Positions 17,739 to 26,363 of a stretch of 64,000 nucleotides of DNA are shown one piece after another. Below the pieces are notes generated by a model. That model worked only from the letters and a program-made list of their open reading frames with translations. It had not been told where the DNA came from and made no database searches. The stretch spans positions 12,245-76,244 of the forward strand of contig JAYTVC010000032.1 in NCBI GenBank assembly GCA_043744215.1, read 5' to 3'. The DNA comes from JBEEJL01 sp043744215. GTDB taxonomy: Bacteria > Pseudomonadota > Gammaproteobacteria > Burkholderiales > JBEEJL01. The translations under genes were made by a program, and so were the position numbers. Every line of letters starts with the position of its first letter. Position 1 is the first letter of the stretch.

Positions 17739-18973
17739 AATATATAAGTTGCGCACTTCTCGTCACGATATTGATTTATGCCCCAAACGCAGTGTCGGCA
17801 GACCCGACAGATCTGCCCGCCTTGGCGAGTGTTGCTAGCGCGCTGAAGTTACGGCCGGCAGTTCGGGAGGCGGCTTTGCAGGGAAACCTTGCCGATTCAA
17901 ACCGGCAGCGTTTACAGGCGGGACCCTATGAATTAAATGTTGTTATGAATGCACAGCGGCGGCGTATCGGCAGCCCGCCAGATAAATACAACGAATGGGA
18001 CGTCGGGCTGGAGCGCCAATTGCGCTTGCCAGGAAAAGCACGGCTCGACACGGAAATCGGCGAGCTTGGCGTAGCGCAAGCCAAGCTGATTTACGACCAG
18101 GCCATCCAATCGGGAGCGCGGCAGTTGCTGAAATTATGGTTTTCATGGGCGCGCGAAAATACACAATCTCAAGAGTGGCAAATCCAAGCGGAATTGTTGC
18201 GCGAACAGCTGCGCATTACAGAGCGGCGCGCCAACAAAGGCGATGTGGCGCGGCTCGACGTTGGTCTTGCAGAGGCGGCGCTGGCACAAGCCGATTTTTC
18301 ATTGCAACAGGCGCGTGGACGCGAACGCCTTGCGGCCAATGAAATAACGCTGCAATACCCCGGCATAGGGTTGCCCGATCAGTTGCGGCTAACTACTCCG
18401 GAAGCACTGGCTAGGGGGCTCGATTATTGGCGGCCTCTCATCCAACGTAACAATGCCGATTTGAACCTGGCCTATTCAGAGAGCAAACGCCTAAGCCTTG
18501 TCAGCAAACGTGCGGTGAGCGACGCTACGCCTGATCCTACACTTGGGATGCGTTACGGTTCCGAGCGCAGCGGCGAAGAACGTATCGTTGGTATCGGTAT
18601 AACAATCCCGATTCCTATCGGCACACGAAGCGCAGCGATTTCGGCAGCGCAGGCTGAGATACAAATGGCTGCGCAGCGCGAGGCAATAGTCCTGCAGCGG
18701 GGCGAGCTTGATCTTGCGAATATTTTCACCCAGGCGCAAACCGCCTTGACCAGCTGGCAAAGTATGCGCAGTGCGGCCGAAAATATTCAACGCAATGCAG
18801 ATCTTATGCAGCGGGCGTACAGTTTGGGAGAGCGCGGACTATTTGATGTATTGGCGGCGCGCCGCCAACTTATTGAAACGCGGCTGACCACGACTATTGC
18901 GCAAATTGATGCCATTGAGGCGCGTTACCGCCTTCTGTTCGAGGCAGGGGAGCTTTGGCCGCTGGCAGATTGA
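17735..18973 (+). CDS. CzcC-like TolC-family outer-membrane efflux protein
   Basis: A 412-residue protein with a signal peptide (1-22, ending AVSADP) and two OEP-type repeats rich in long amphipathic helices, e.g. GLAEAALAQADFSLQQARGR and GEROLE-type turn ERGLFDVLAARRQLIETR (each shown in part). WDVGLERQLRLPGKARLDTE and GIGITIPIPIGTRSAAISAA are typical of CzcC-type factors. It completes the tripartite pump. Here the outer-membrane gene is last, whereas CzcCBA operons usually place it first. Confidence 0.9.
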   Translation: MKYISCALLVTILIYAPNAVSADPTDLPALASVASALKLRPAVREAALQGNLADSNRQRLQAGPYELNVVMNAQRRRIGSPPDKYNEWDVGLERQLRLPGKARLDTEIGELGVAQAKLIYDQAIQSGARQLLKLWFSWARENTQSQEWQIQAELLREQLRITERRANKGDVARLDVGLAEAALAQADFSLQQARGRERLAANEITLQYPGIGLPDQLRLTTPEALARGLDYWRPLIQRNNADLNLAYSESKRLSLVSKRAVSDATPDPTLGMRYGSERSGEERIVGIGITIPIPIGTRSAAISAAQAEIQMAAQREAIVLQRGELDLANIFTQAQTALTSWQSMRSAAENIQRNADLMQRAYSLGERGLFDVLAARRQLIETRLTTTIAQIDAIEARYRLLFEAGELWPLAD

Positions 18974-19172
18974 GCTACATGTAATTTTCTGGCAAGGAGA
19001 GAAACATCTTATTTCGATGCTGGATTACTTATGTGTGCGGACAGCATAGCTGATATGTATTGATTGCAGTAAATGCACATTGGTTTATCGTTGCATGACT
19101 GGCCTGCGAATCCCGACCTCAGCCGACATCGTTTAACCGCATAGTGGGAATGCCGTGTTGCGCACGTAAAAT

Positions 19173-20348
19173 TCATTTGCTGAGCAATTTCATTGCCTGT
19201 TCCAATCCTTGAACTGTGAGCGGGAACATGCGGTGCTGCATGAATTGCTGGATAATTTTGACGGAAGACGAATATTGCCAATGGGTGTCGGGCACCGGGT
19301 TGAGCCAGGCCGCGTGTTTGAAGTGATCGGTCAGGCGCTTCAACCACACCAAGCCGGCTTCTTCGTTCATGTGCTCGACACTGCCGCCTGGTTCGACAAT
19401 TTCATAGGGGCTCATGGTGGCGTCGCCGACAAAGATTAATTTATAGTCGGGGCCGAATTTGTGAATCAAATCCAGCAGTGGGTAACGCTCGCCGCTGCGG
19501 CGTCGGTTGTCTTTCCACACGGATTCGTACACACAATTGTGGAAATAAAAATATTCCAGATGCTTCAATTCGCTTTTTACGGCGGAAAATAATTCTTCCG
19601 ACACTTTGATGTGGTCGTCCATCGAGCCGCCGATGTCGAATAGCACCAATACTTTCACTTTGTTGTGCCGCTCAGGCACCAGTTTGATGTCAAGATAGCC
19701 CGCGTTGTTGGCGGTCGCTTCGATGGTGCCGTGCATGTCCAGTTCCTCGGCCGCGCCTTCGCGTGCGAATTTGCGCAGGCGGCGCAATGCGAGTTTGATA
19801 TTGCGGATGCCCAACTCGACTGAGCCATCGAGGTTACGGTATTCGCGCGCGTCCCACACTTTCACTGCGCTGCGGTTGCGCGAGCCGTCCTGGCCAATAC
19901 GCACACCCTCAGGGTTGAAGCCGTAAGCGCCGAAGGGCGAGGTGCCCGCTGTGCCGATCCATTTATTGCCACCCTGGTGGCGCTCTTTTTGTTCTTCGAG
20001 GCGTTGCTTCAGTGTCTCCATCAGTTTATCGAAACCGCCCAGCGCGGCGATCTCGGCTTTTTCTTCTTCAGTGAGGAATTTTTCCGCCAGTTTTTTCAGC
20101 CAGTCTTCGGGAATATCGGTAAACAAATCGTCCAGAGCTTTCACGCCTTTGAAATAATCAGCAAAGGCTTTGTCGAATTTGTCGAAATGGGTTTCGTCTT
20201 TCACCAGCGTGGTACGGGCAAGGTAATAAAAATCGTCGAGGCTGGTCGAGATGACATTTTTTTCCAGCGCTTCAATCAGCGTGAGATATTCCTTCACGCT
20301 GACGGGCAGCTTGGCTTTTTTGAGAGTGAGGAAGAAGTCGATGAGCAT
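19173..20348 (-). CDS. COG3825/CoxE-like VWA-domain protein
   Basis: A 391-residue protein. Residues 1-200 are mostly helical and charged; the C-terminal half is a VWA domain with MIDAS motif DIGGSMDDHIKVSEELF and a later Thr-containing loop (FVGDATMSPYEI). These proteins work with MoxR-type AAA+ ATPases, and such an ATPase lies nearby (22801-23643). ATG 20348 is chosen because homologous proteins start MLIDFF-like; no good ribosome site is visible because a repeat (20354-20408) fills the upstream gap. The 3' part shares a near-identical block with the broken copy at 12208-12640. Confidence 0.9.
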   Translation of the reverse strand: MLIDFFLTLKKAKLPVSVKEYLTLIEALEKNVISTSLDDFYYLARTTLVKDETHFDKFDKAFADYFKGVKALDDLFTDIPEDWLKKLAEKFLTEEEKAEIAALGGFDKLMETLKQRLEEQKERHQGGNKWIGTAGTSPFGAYGFNPEGVRIGQDGSRNRSAVKVWDAREYRNLDGSVELGIRNIKLALRRLRKFAREGAAEELDMHGTIEATANNAGYLDIKLVPERHNKVKVLVLFDIGGSMDDHIKVSEELFSAVKSELKHLEYFYFHNCVYESVWKDNRRRSGERYPLLDLIHKFGPDYKLIFVGDATMSPYEIVEPGGSVEHMNEEAGLVWLKRLTDHFKHAAWLNPVPDTHWQYSSSVKIIQQFMQHRMFPLTVQGLEQAMKLLSK

Positions 20349-20353
20349 AAAAT

Positions 20354-20408
20354 GTAGGGTGCGCTTGCGCACCACCTTAGTAGCAATTCGTGCGCAAGCG
20401 CACCTTAC
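20354..20408. repeat. pair of inverted GTGCGCTTGCGCAC repeats (REP-like)
   Basis: Two 19-base units, 20354-20372 and 20390-20408, are inverted copies with one mismatch, each itself a palindrome centred on GTGCGCTTGCGCAC. They separate the methyltransferase stop, which lies inside the right unit, from the VWA start. Elements of this kind (GTAGGGTGCGCTTGCGCACC) are dispersed in many proteobacterial genomes. Confidence 0.75.
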
Positions 20409-21136
20409 TGCGTCAGGACAGCCATCAACGACACGCCAAACGGAAAATTCATTTTACTCAACACAACACGCTCCGACGCAAAAATTTTTTGAAATAAGCG
20501 ATTCACCGGGGCAGGGGGAATCGCTGCGCCGCTGGGTTGCTGATTGCCCGTGATGCGATCTTTAATGCGCACCACTGCTGCCAGCGGAAACAGCAAGGTG
20601 TTGAAATATGAAATTCTGTCCAGCTTTAAATCGGCATGGGTGACAAGATCGCGCAACCTGTTTGCCGTATAGCGGCGCTTGTGATGGAGGAATTCATCAT
20701 GGGCGCTCCACATCCATTGGTAGGCGGGGACAGTAATCAGAATGCGCCCGTTTTCCGCCAAGAGGTTTTTGATGGCAGTTAAGGTAGCGGCATCTTGCTC
20801 GATATGTTCCAGCACATCAAACATACAAATCAGATCAAATTTTTCGTTTTGGAACGGGATGTCATTCGGGCAAAAGCCGGCGCGGATGTCGAATCGACTG
20901 CCGGTTTTTTCCGCTGCAATGGCGCGCGCCGTCGCATCCATTTCCATCGCGCTCACTTTACCAAACAACGATAGCAACGCGAGATTGCCACCCGTGCCAC
21001 AACCGATTTCCAATATTTTTGCATCGCGTGGCAACGGCAATTTTGCAATCAGCGACTGCAATACTGCGCGACGGCCGGTAAACCACCAGTGGCGGGCTTC
21101 AGTGTCGGCCATGTCCAAATAAGCTTTAGGATCCAT
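20405..21136 (-). CDS. class I SAM-dependent methyltransferase
   Basis: A 243-residue protein with SAM-binding motif I ILEIGCGTGGNLALLS, an acidic motif II (SAMEMDATA) and motif post-II FDLICMFDVLEHIEQD, as in UbiE/Methyltransf_11 enzymes. The C-terminal region contains the membrane-associated type HKRRYTANRLRDLVTHA also seen in methyltransferases near glycosyltransferases. I prefer ATG 21136 (MDPKAYLDMADTEARHWWF), where similarity to family members begins. It follows a membrane glycosyltransferase-like gene, so a lipid- or sugar-linked substrate is likely, but this is inference. Confidence 0.85.
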   Translation of the reverse strand: MDPKAYLDMADTEARHWWFTGRRAVLQSLIAKLPLPRDAKILEIGCGTGGNLALLSLFGKVSAMEMDATARAIAAEKTGSRFDIRAGFCPNDIPFQNEKFDLICMFDVLEHIEQDAATLTAIKNLLAENGRILITVPAYQWMWSAHDEFLHHKRRYTANRLRDLVTHADLKLDRISYFNTLLFPLAAVVRIKDRITGNQQPSGAAIPPAPVNRLFQKIFASERVVLSKMNFPFGVSLMAVLTQ

Positions 21137-21205
21137 GCGCAATATTCCTGACGGCCGGATGCTGTACCGCCCGCTGGTCATACGTGGCAAGCACGAGTGG
21201 CTGAT

Positions 21206-22729
21206 TCATTTGGCTGACTTGGTAGGCAGCCCATCAAAGCGCGGAATATTGCGCACCAATACCGAGTTCCATTCATCATTGTGAACTAGCCGGAATGCGT
21301 TTCCTTCCAGCAATAGCTGCCTTATCGGCGCGTCTTTTTTGCAGATTAGATAGTCAATCGCATACTTGTCGAATTTTTCTCGCCAATCGGCCGTCCCGTT
21401 GTGGATGTTTATAAACTCCTTGAGAAAAACATCTCCGTATAAATCGGCGCGACCGTCGATAAATACCTTGCGCTCCGGTGCGAGACGATAGATCAGATAA
21501 CCCCCGTCGTCATAGCTGTTGAACAAGTTGCCTGAAATTCCATTTTTTATAACAAAATCAGCGGCTTGCGAAGGCATCAGTTTTGCGATGGGATCCGAAT
21601 CCTGGCGGCTGTGTTCCACAAAAATGACAGTTGCCGCCACGACTACCAGCATAGCAAGGTTCAGAGCCGGCACTACATGATCGATCTGACGCGTCGCTAG
21701 GTTACTGCCCGACACCACGGACGGCTGGCCATCGACAAGCTGCGCCCGTTTCGTGCGATTCGCATAATGGGAAGCAAAAAACGGGACGGCGGCAAGGCAA
21801 GCGAATGGCAAATGTCTGCCTGATGTCAGCGCGGCGACGAAAAAAAATATCGGTATTATCATTTCGGTCAGATCGGGCTTTTTCGCGCGGTAAACTGCCG
21901 CTGCAAAAAACGCGATTCCCAGAAGAAAATAATATTTGTTGTATATAGCGTGAAAATCAGGTGATTGCCATTCCATGATCAGGGTCTTCGCCGCATCCAT
22001 GGAAAGGACTTGAAATGGGTAAAGCCAGTAGGCGATGAACTCAGGGTTGACTGCCGTAATCAATGCGGACGCGAGAATGAAATAGGAGAGGCGGTACAGA
22101 TCGCGCCTCTCCTGCGCGTCGGTTTTTTTCGTCAGCCAAAAATTGAGCCATTCACAGGCTGTGAACAGCACGAGTAACCCAATTCCGACAATAAACGCCC
22201 CATGAAGGTTCGCCCAAAACAACATGATGATTGGCAGCAAGAAGAACCGTTTGGTGACACGTCGGTATTTGAACTCGACCAGAACTAGAAGGCAGGCGGC
22301 GAAAAAAAAGTAACTGAACATCTGGGGCCGCGGAATTGCGAAAATGACATTGGGCGCAAAGAACATTAAGCTTATGATAACTGCCTGGGTGTCGTCTTCC
22401 GTCAATACTCGCGCAGTCTTGAAAACGAGGTAATAGGTGGCCGCAATCAGGCCGGCGACTAAAACCTTAATGCCGATTAGGCCGAAATAATGTTTGGTTA
22501 AATAAATGATGAATTGAGTCAGCCACTCGTGCAGCACCCATTTTTTTCCAGTGAAGGTATGGGAAAAAATATCGAACTGGGGAAGCGACTGTGTAGTGAA
22601 AATGTATTCCCCGGTCTTCAGATGCCAAAAAAAATCGTTGTCATATAGAGCTGGGAACATGATTTTTACAAAAAAAAGAATAATTGTGATCATCACGGGG
22701 ATGGTCAGCTTGTTCAGATATTTTTGCAT
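21206..22729 (-). CDS. polytopic membrane protein, GT-C glycosyltransferase-like
   Basis: A 507-residue protein with about ten to twelve predicted membrane segments and a C-terminal periplasmic domain. The first loop has DNDFFWHLKTGEY, an acidic-pair loop like that of GT-C enzymes. The C-terminal domain includes NLFNSYDDGGYLIYRLAP and KVFIDGRADLYG, a conserved pattern in bacterial membrane proteins of unknown substrate. GGTGGG four bases upstream supports the ATG. With the adjacent methyltransferase it may act on a lipid-linked glycan. I cannot name a characterised family. Confidence 0.7.
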   Translation of the reverse strand: MQKYLNKLTIPVMITIILFFVKIMFPALYDNDFFWHLKTGEYIFTTQSLPQFDIFSHTFTGKKWVLHEWLTQFIIYLTKHYFGLIGIKVLVAGLIAATYYLVFKTARVLTEDDTQAVIISLMFFAPNVIFAIPRPQMFSYFFFAACLLVLVEFKYRRVTKRFFLLPIIMLFWANLHGAFIVGIGLLVLFTACEWLNFWLTKKTDAQERRDLYRLSYFILASALITAVNPEFIAYWLYPFQVLSMDAAKTLIMEWQSPDFHAIYNKYYFLLGIAFFAAAVYRAKKPDLTEMIIPIFFFVAALTSGRHLPFACLAAVPFFASHYANRTKRAQLVDGQPSVVSGSNLATRQIDHVVPALNLAMLVVVAATVIFVEHSRQDSDPIAKLMPSQAADFVIKNGISGNLFNSYDDGGYLIYRLAPERKVFIDGRADLYGDVFLKEFINIHNGTADWREKFDKYAIDYLICKKDAPIRQLLLEGNAFRLVHNDEWNSVLVRNIPRFDGLPTKSAK

Positions 22730-22800
22730 TTGCCCACCTTTAGATTTGAAGTTTTATTGTTGCGTATGTGCGGGTAACAAGAAGGTATTCGGCCGGTTAC

Positions 22801-23643
22801 TTATCGAGCGCGCTTGGCCATGAATATCAGGCGCTCGAATAAATGCACGTCCTGCTCGTTTTTCAACAGCGCGCCGTGCAGCGGCGGGATGATTTTGCCC
22901 GAGTCGTTGCTGTGCAGGGCTTCGGCGGGAATGTCTTCGGCGAGCAGGAGTTTGAGCCAGTCGAGCAGTTCGGAAGTAGAGGGTTTTTTCTTCAGGCCCG
23001 GCACGTCGCGGATTTCAAAGAATGCGCGGAGCGCTTCGCCCAGTAGATTTTTTTTGATGTCGGGAAAATGCACATCGACGATTTGCTGCATCGTATCTTT
23101 ATCGGGAAAGCGGATGTAATGGAAAAAACAACGACGCAAAAAAGCATCGGGTAGTTCTTTTTCGTTGTTGCTGGTGATGATAATAATAGGCCGGTGTTTG
23201 GCGCTGATAAGTTTTTGCGTTTCATAAACAAAAAATTCCATGCGATCGAGTTCGCGTAATAAATCGTTCGGAAATTCAATATCAGCCTTGTCTATTTCAT
23301 CAATTAAAACAACGGGTTGTGAATCAAGCTCAAATGCCTTCCATAACGTGCCTTTGATAATGTAATTACCAATGTCATGCACGCGCTCGTCGCCCAATTG
23401 CGAATCGCGCAGACGCGATACGGCGTCGTATTCGTACAAACCTTGCTGCGCTTTGGTGGTGGATTTGACATGCCATTGGAGCAGCGGTTTGTTCAATGCC
23501 CGCGCGACTTCTTCGGCCAGCATGGTTTTGCCGGTACCGGGTTCGCCTTTAATCAGTAATGGTCGGCCCAGCGTAATGGCTGCATTAACGGCCAGCATGA
23601 GGTCGTCGGTGGCGACGTAGGAATCGGTTCCGGTAAAGCGCAT
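22801..23643 (-). CDS. MoxR-type AAA+ ATPase
   Basis: A 280-residue AAA+ protein with Walker A GEPGTGKTMLAEEVA (about residues 33-47), Walker B VVLIDEIDKADIEFPNDLL, and sensor/Arg-finger region ITSNNEKELPDAFLRRCFFH. MoxR ATPases pair with VWA proteins to insert cofactors or remodel proteins. The likely partner is the VWA protein at 19173-20348, from which it is separated by two genes. ATG 23643 (MRFTGTDSYVATDD) fits the family N-terminus and has GGA upstream; the earlier in-frame ATG at 23706 adds unrelated sequence. Confidence 0.93.
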   Translation of the reverse strand: MRFTGTDSYVATDDLMLAVNAAITLGRPLLIKGEPGTGKTMLAEEVARALNKPLLQWHVKSTTKAQQGLYEYDAVSRLRDSQLGDERVHDIGNYIIKGTLWKAFELDSQPVVLIDEIDKADIEFPNDLLRELDRMEFFVYETQKLISAKHRPIIIITSNNEKELPDAFLRRCFFHYIRFPDKDTMQQIVDVHFPDIKKNLLGEALRAFFEIRDVPGLKKKPSTSELLDWLKLLLAEDIPAEALHSNDSGKIIPPLHGALLKNEQDVHLFERLIFMAKRAR

Positions 23644-23734
23644 GGTGTATTTCCGTGAGATGAATGACGTAGCAGAATTATACATGCCGCCTGCTTGTGC
23701 ACCCAATTAGGAGATTGCGCTTGGGGCGGGTAAA

Positions 23735-24373
23735 TCAAAAAACGAACGGCACCAACCGGTAGGGGACTTTTGCGGAAAAATTGAGATACGCCTGGTCCTG
23801 TTTCAGCAGGCGTTCTTCGACTAGAATGCGGGCCACCAGCAGACAAAAAGTGAGGCCGTAGATCACGCCGTTCCAAAGGCCGGGGCCCGACAGGATGAAT
23901 GCGATGTGCGTCAGGATGTATCCCGCATACATGGGATGACGGATGATGGCGTAGGGACCGCTGATTTTGACGCCGCGATTGGCGGCCACGACACCGAAGC
24001 TACGTCGCAACGTGAGTTTAGCTGATATCTGAATGAAAAATCCGAATAACAGGAGGACTGCGCAGTAGGCGAGCGGAATTGCTGCGTTTCCCTTTGTAGG
24101 CATGGCTAACAACGGCATGAGCGTCCCGGCGAAACCCAAAACCCAATCCATTTTTAGATGCGATATGTTGGTGGAACGTCGGCGAAATAAAGTAAATACA
24201 AGCACCATGCCTTCCGATAGCAATAGCATGAGATTGACGTAATTCGTATTGTCAAAAATGGAAACGGCAAAGCGAGCCGTCATGAAGCCATACAGAATGA
24301 CCACCGCGACGCGCTCAAGCAGATCAAGATCCATGCGCTTGGCCAGCGCCAAAATATTATCCCGGATTTTCAT
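23735..24373 (-). CDS. ICMT/PEMT-like membrane methyltransferase
   Basis: A 212-residue protein with four to five membrane segments and the C-terminal motif of isoprenylcysteine carboxyl methyltransferase-like enzymes: GPYAIIRHPMYAGYILTHIA and later EERLLKQDQAYLNFSAKVPY (RHPxYxG and EExxL). ATG 24373 has a perfect AAGGAG nine bases upstream. It lies 78 bases downstream of the SelD-type flavoprotein gene and may be the last gene of that operon. Its substrate is unknown. Confidence 0.85.
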   Translation of the reverse strand: MKIRDNILALAKRMDLDLLERVAVVILYGFMTARFAVSIFDNTNYVNLMLLLSEGMVLVFTLFRRRSTNISHLKMDWVLGFAGTLMPLLAMPTKGNAAIPLAYCAVLLLFGFFIQISAKLTLRRSFGVVAANRGVKISGPYAIIRHPMYAGYILTHIAFILSGPGLWNGVIYGLTFCLLVARILVEERLLKQDQAYLNFSAKVPYRLVPFVF

Positions 24374-24451
24374 TGGTGTTTTCTCCTTCAAGCTATTCTG
24401 CCGCACGACGGCTCCAGCTTTTATAGCACAGCTTTTCAATTAGCGCAGAAA

Positions 24452-25588
24452 CTACTTCGACACCAGATGGTTGTATTTTTCGATAAAGTTTCTATCGATA
24501 TGATCTTTAATCGTCCAGATCAACCGGCCTTCAAACGCCCACCCGCTGCGGGTGGCGATGGCATATTTGTCACCGGTGGAAATAATTGCCAAGGCTTTTT
24601 TTTGCGGCGCAAATGGCGCGAGTGGCTGGCTGGTTAATGCGGCGCGTAAATTGTCGGCCAAAGGTTGGCCCTGGCGTAATGCATAGACGCCTGATTTCGG
24701 ATGAGCCGCACCATGCAGGCTGGCCACATCGCCCGCAGCAAATACGCGGGAATGGGATAGGGATTGCAAGTAGTCGTTCACCGCAATAAAGCCATGGGCA
24801 TCCAGTGTGAGCCCGGTTTTTGCCAGCCAGGGCGGCGCGCCGGGCCCGGTGGCCCACACCACGCAATCGGCCGCGATGTCTTTGGCGCCAAAGCAATGCA
24901 CAACGCCTGCTTCCATTGATTGCACTTTGCTTGAAAGATGCACGGTCACTTTTTTTTCATGCAAAACCCGCTCGATGATTTTGCGCACTTTGGCGTTATG
25001 CCTCGGCAGTAAAGTTGGCATGTCGTTGATGAGGTGAAATTGTGGTGGGGTGTTTTGTTTTGCTTTCAGGTCTTTCAGCAAGCGGTATTGCATGGCCAGT
25101 ACCAGCTCTACGCCCGCCGCGCCGCCGCCTACAACGGCAATGCTGAGTGGCGTGCTGCGCGCGGTGGCTTCGGCTAACAGGCGCGACCAGGTGATCCAGA
25201 ATTTCTCGGCAGGTTTGACCGGCAGCGAAAATTCTTTTGCGCCGGGCACGCCGTCGAGCCGCGGTACAGAGCCGGTGTTGATAGACAGCAAATCGTAGTC
25301 GACGGTCTCGCCGTTATGCAGTAACACCCGATGGTTAAGGGAATCGAGTCCGGCGGCATGGGCGCTAATCACTTCGGCTTTGGCGAAGTGGGCGAGGGTG
25401 GCGATATTGATATGGCATTCGTTCTGCTCATAGTGCCCCGCGATGAAGCCGGGCAGCATGCCTGAATACAGCACTTGCGGGTAAGGCGTAACCAGGGTGA
25501 GCTTGACGCCTTTGACGGGTGAGTCGGCAAAACTTTTCAGCACCGCCACATGGCTGTGGCCGCCGCCCAGAAGCACAAGATTTTTCAT
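24452..25588 (-). CDS. SelD-associated-type FAD-dependent oxidoreductase (TIGR03169-like)
   Basis: A 378-residue pyridine nucleotide-disulfide oxidoreductase. The N-terminal FAD site is LVLLGGGHSHVAVLKSFA, with GGGHSHV diagnostic of the group that occurs alone or fused to selenophosphate synthetase SelD. The NAD(P)-binding site is IAVVGGGAAGVELVLAM (about residue 148), and VFAAGDVASLHG is the second FAD motif. No SelD domain is attached here. It shares direction with the ArsS/TIGR04282/TIGR04283 genes, which were first described as selenodomain-associated, so the context is coherent. Substrate unknown. Confidence 0.85.
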   Translation of the reverse strand: MKNLVLLGGGHSHVAVLKSFADSPVKGVKLTLVTPYPQVLYSGMLPGFIAGHYEQNECHINIATLAHFAKAEVISAHAAGLDSLNHRVLLHNGETVDYDLLSINTGSVPRLDGVPGAKEFSLPVKPAEKFWITWSRLLAEATARSTPLSIAVVGGGAAGVELVLAMQYRLLKDLKAKQNTPPQFHLINDMPTLLPRHNAKVRKIIERVLHEKKVTVHLSSKVQSMEAGVVHCFGAKDIAADCVVWATGPGAPPWLAKTGLTLDAHGFIAVNDYLQSLSHSRVFAAGDVASLHGAAHPKSGVYALRQGQPLADNLRAALTSQPLAPFAPQKKALAIISTGDKYAIATRSGWAFEGRLIWTIKDHIDRNFIEKYNHLVSK

Positions 25589-25634
25589 GGATGAAAATTA
25601 TTATTGCGATAGCGCAAGAGTAACGCGGATAGGC

Positions 25635-26363
25635 TTAACGTTCCAGTTTTTTAAAGCGGATGTCGCCGTACCAGGCCGTAGCCGACTCGCCCGTATTGTC
25701 GGCATCGGTCATGATGGCGACGCCGGATATCGGCGGCGGCTCTTCGCCGAACGCGCGTTTATAGTCTTCATACACATTGCGTTCTTCGTCTTGCCATTGG
25801 TTGAGTTTGGCTGGGCCACTTTCTACTACGATCATGCGCAGGCGTTTGGTGTAGGCGTTGGGCAGCACGGTGGCGATGGGAGTTTTGCTGTCCCAAATAT
25901 AATTGATGCCGGAGTGGGGAATGTCTTTGCCGTAAATTTTGCGCGCGAGTTTGTCACCGAAAGTTTGCTTTGATGCTTCCTGCTCGAAGGTGATGTAAAT
26001 GCGCGCCGGATAATCGTCACCGGCTTTGCTGTGCGGGTCGGCCTTGTCGATCAGATTGCCCACCTTCCAGCGCCATTGCAGGATCGGATATTCCTTCGCG
26101 TCGATTTTCATTGCGTGGGTCAGGCCCGATGCCGATTGTTTCGCATCGGCTTTGATGACTGTGTGGTCATCGTCTTTCACCAGCGAATAAACCGTGTGTT
26201 GTTCAATGCTTTTGAAAGTGAGCGGCTTCCAGTCGGCAGGTAATGCGTCGCCAGGATTGAGACGGGAAAATTTTCCGGCTTCAATAATGAGCGGTGTGTC
26301 GGCGAAGGCAGCCCCTGCCGCCGCTGCTAAAAACAAGCAGAATCGAAACGGGATAATGGTCAC
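25635..26363 (-). CDS. DUF3047-family secreted protein
   Basis: A 242-residue protein with a signal peptide (about 1-21, ending AAFADT). The body has WKPLTFKSIEQHTVYSLV, LQWRWKVGNLIDKADPHSKA and ARIYITFEQE, typical of the DUF3047 family. No catalytic motif is obvious; the fold looks like a beta-sandwich. The start codon is GTG and overlaps the TGA of the ATP-grasp gene (GTGA), so the two are translationally coupled. Function unknown. Confidence 0.85.
   Translation of the reverse strand: MTIIPFRFCLFLAAAAGAAFADTPLIIEAGKFSRLNPGDALPADWKPLTFKSIEQHTVYSLVKDDDHTVIKADAKQSASGLTHAMKIDAKEYPILQWRWKVGNLIDKADPHSKAGDDYPARIYITFEQEASKQTFGDKLARKIYGKDIPHSGINYIWDSKTPIATVLPNAYTKRLRMIVVESGPAKLNQWQDEERNVYEDYKRAFGEEPPPISGVAIMTDADNTGESATAWYGDIRFKKLER

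Noticed and set aside
12677..18973. Integrative element or transposon carrying the efflux operon
   Set aside because: No integrase, transposase, terminal inverted repeats or tRNA attachment site is seen; only the VWA homology at the edges supports recombination.
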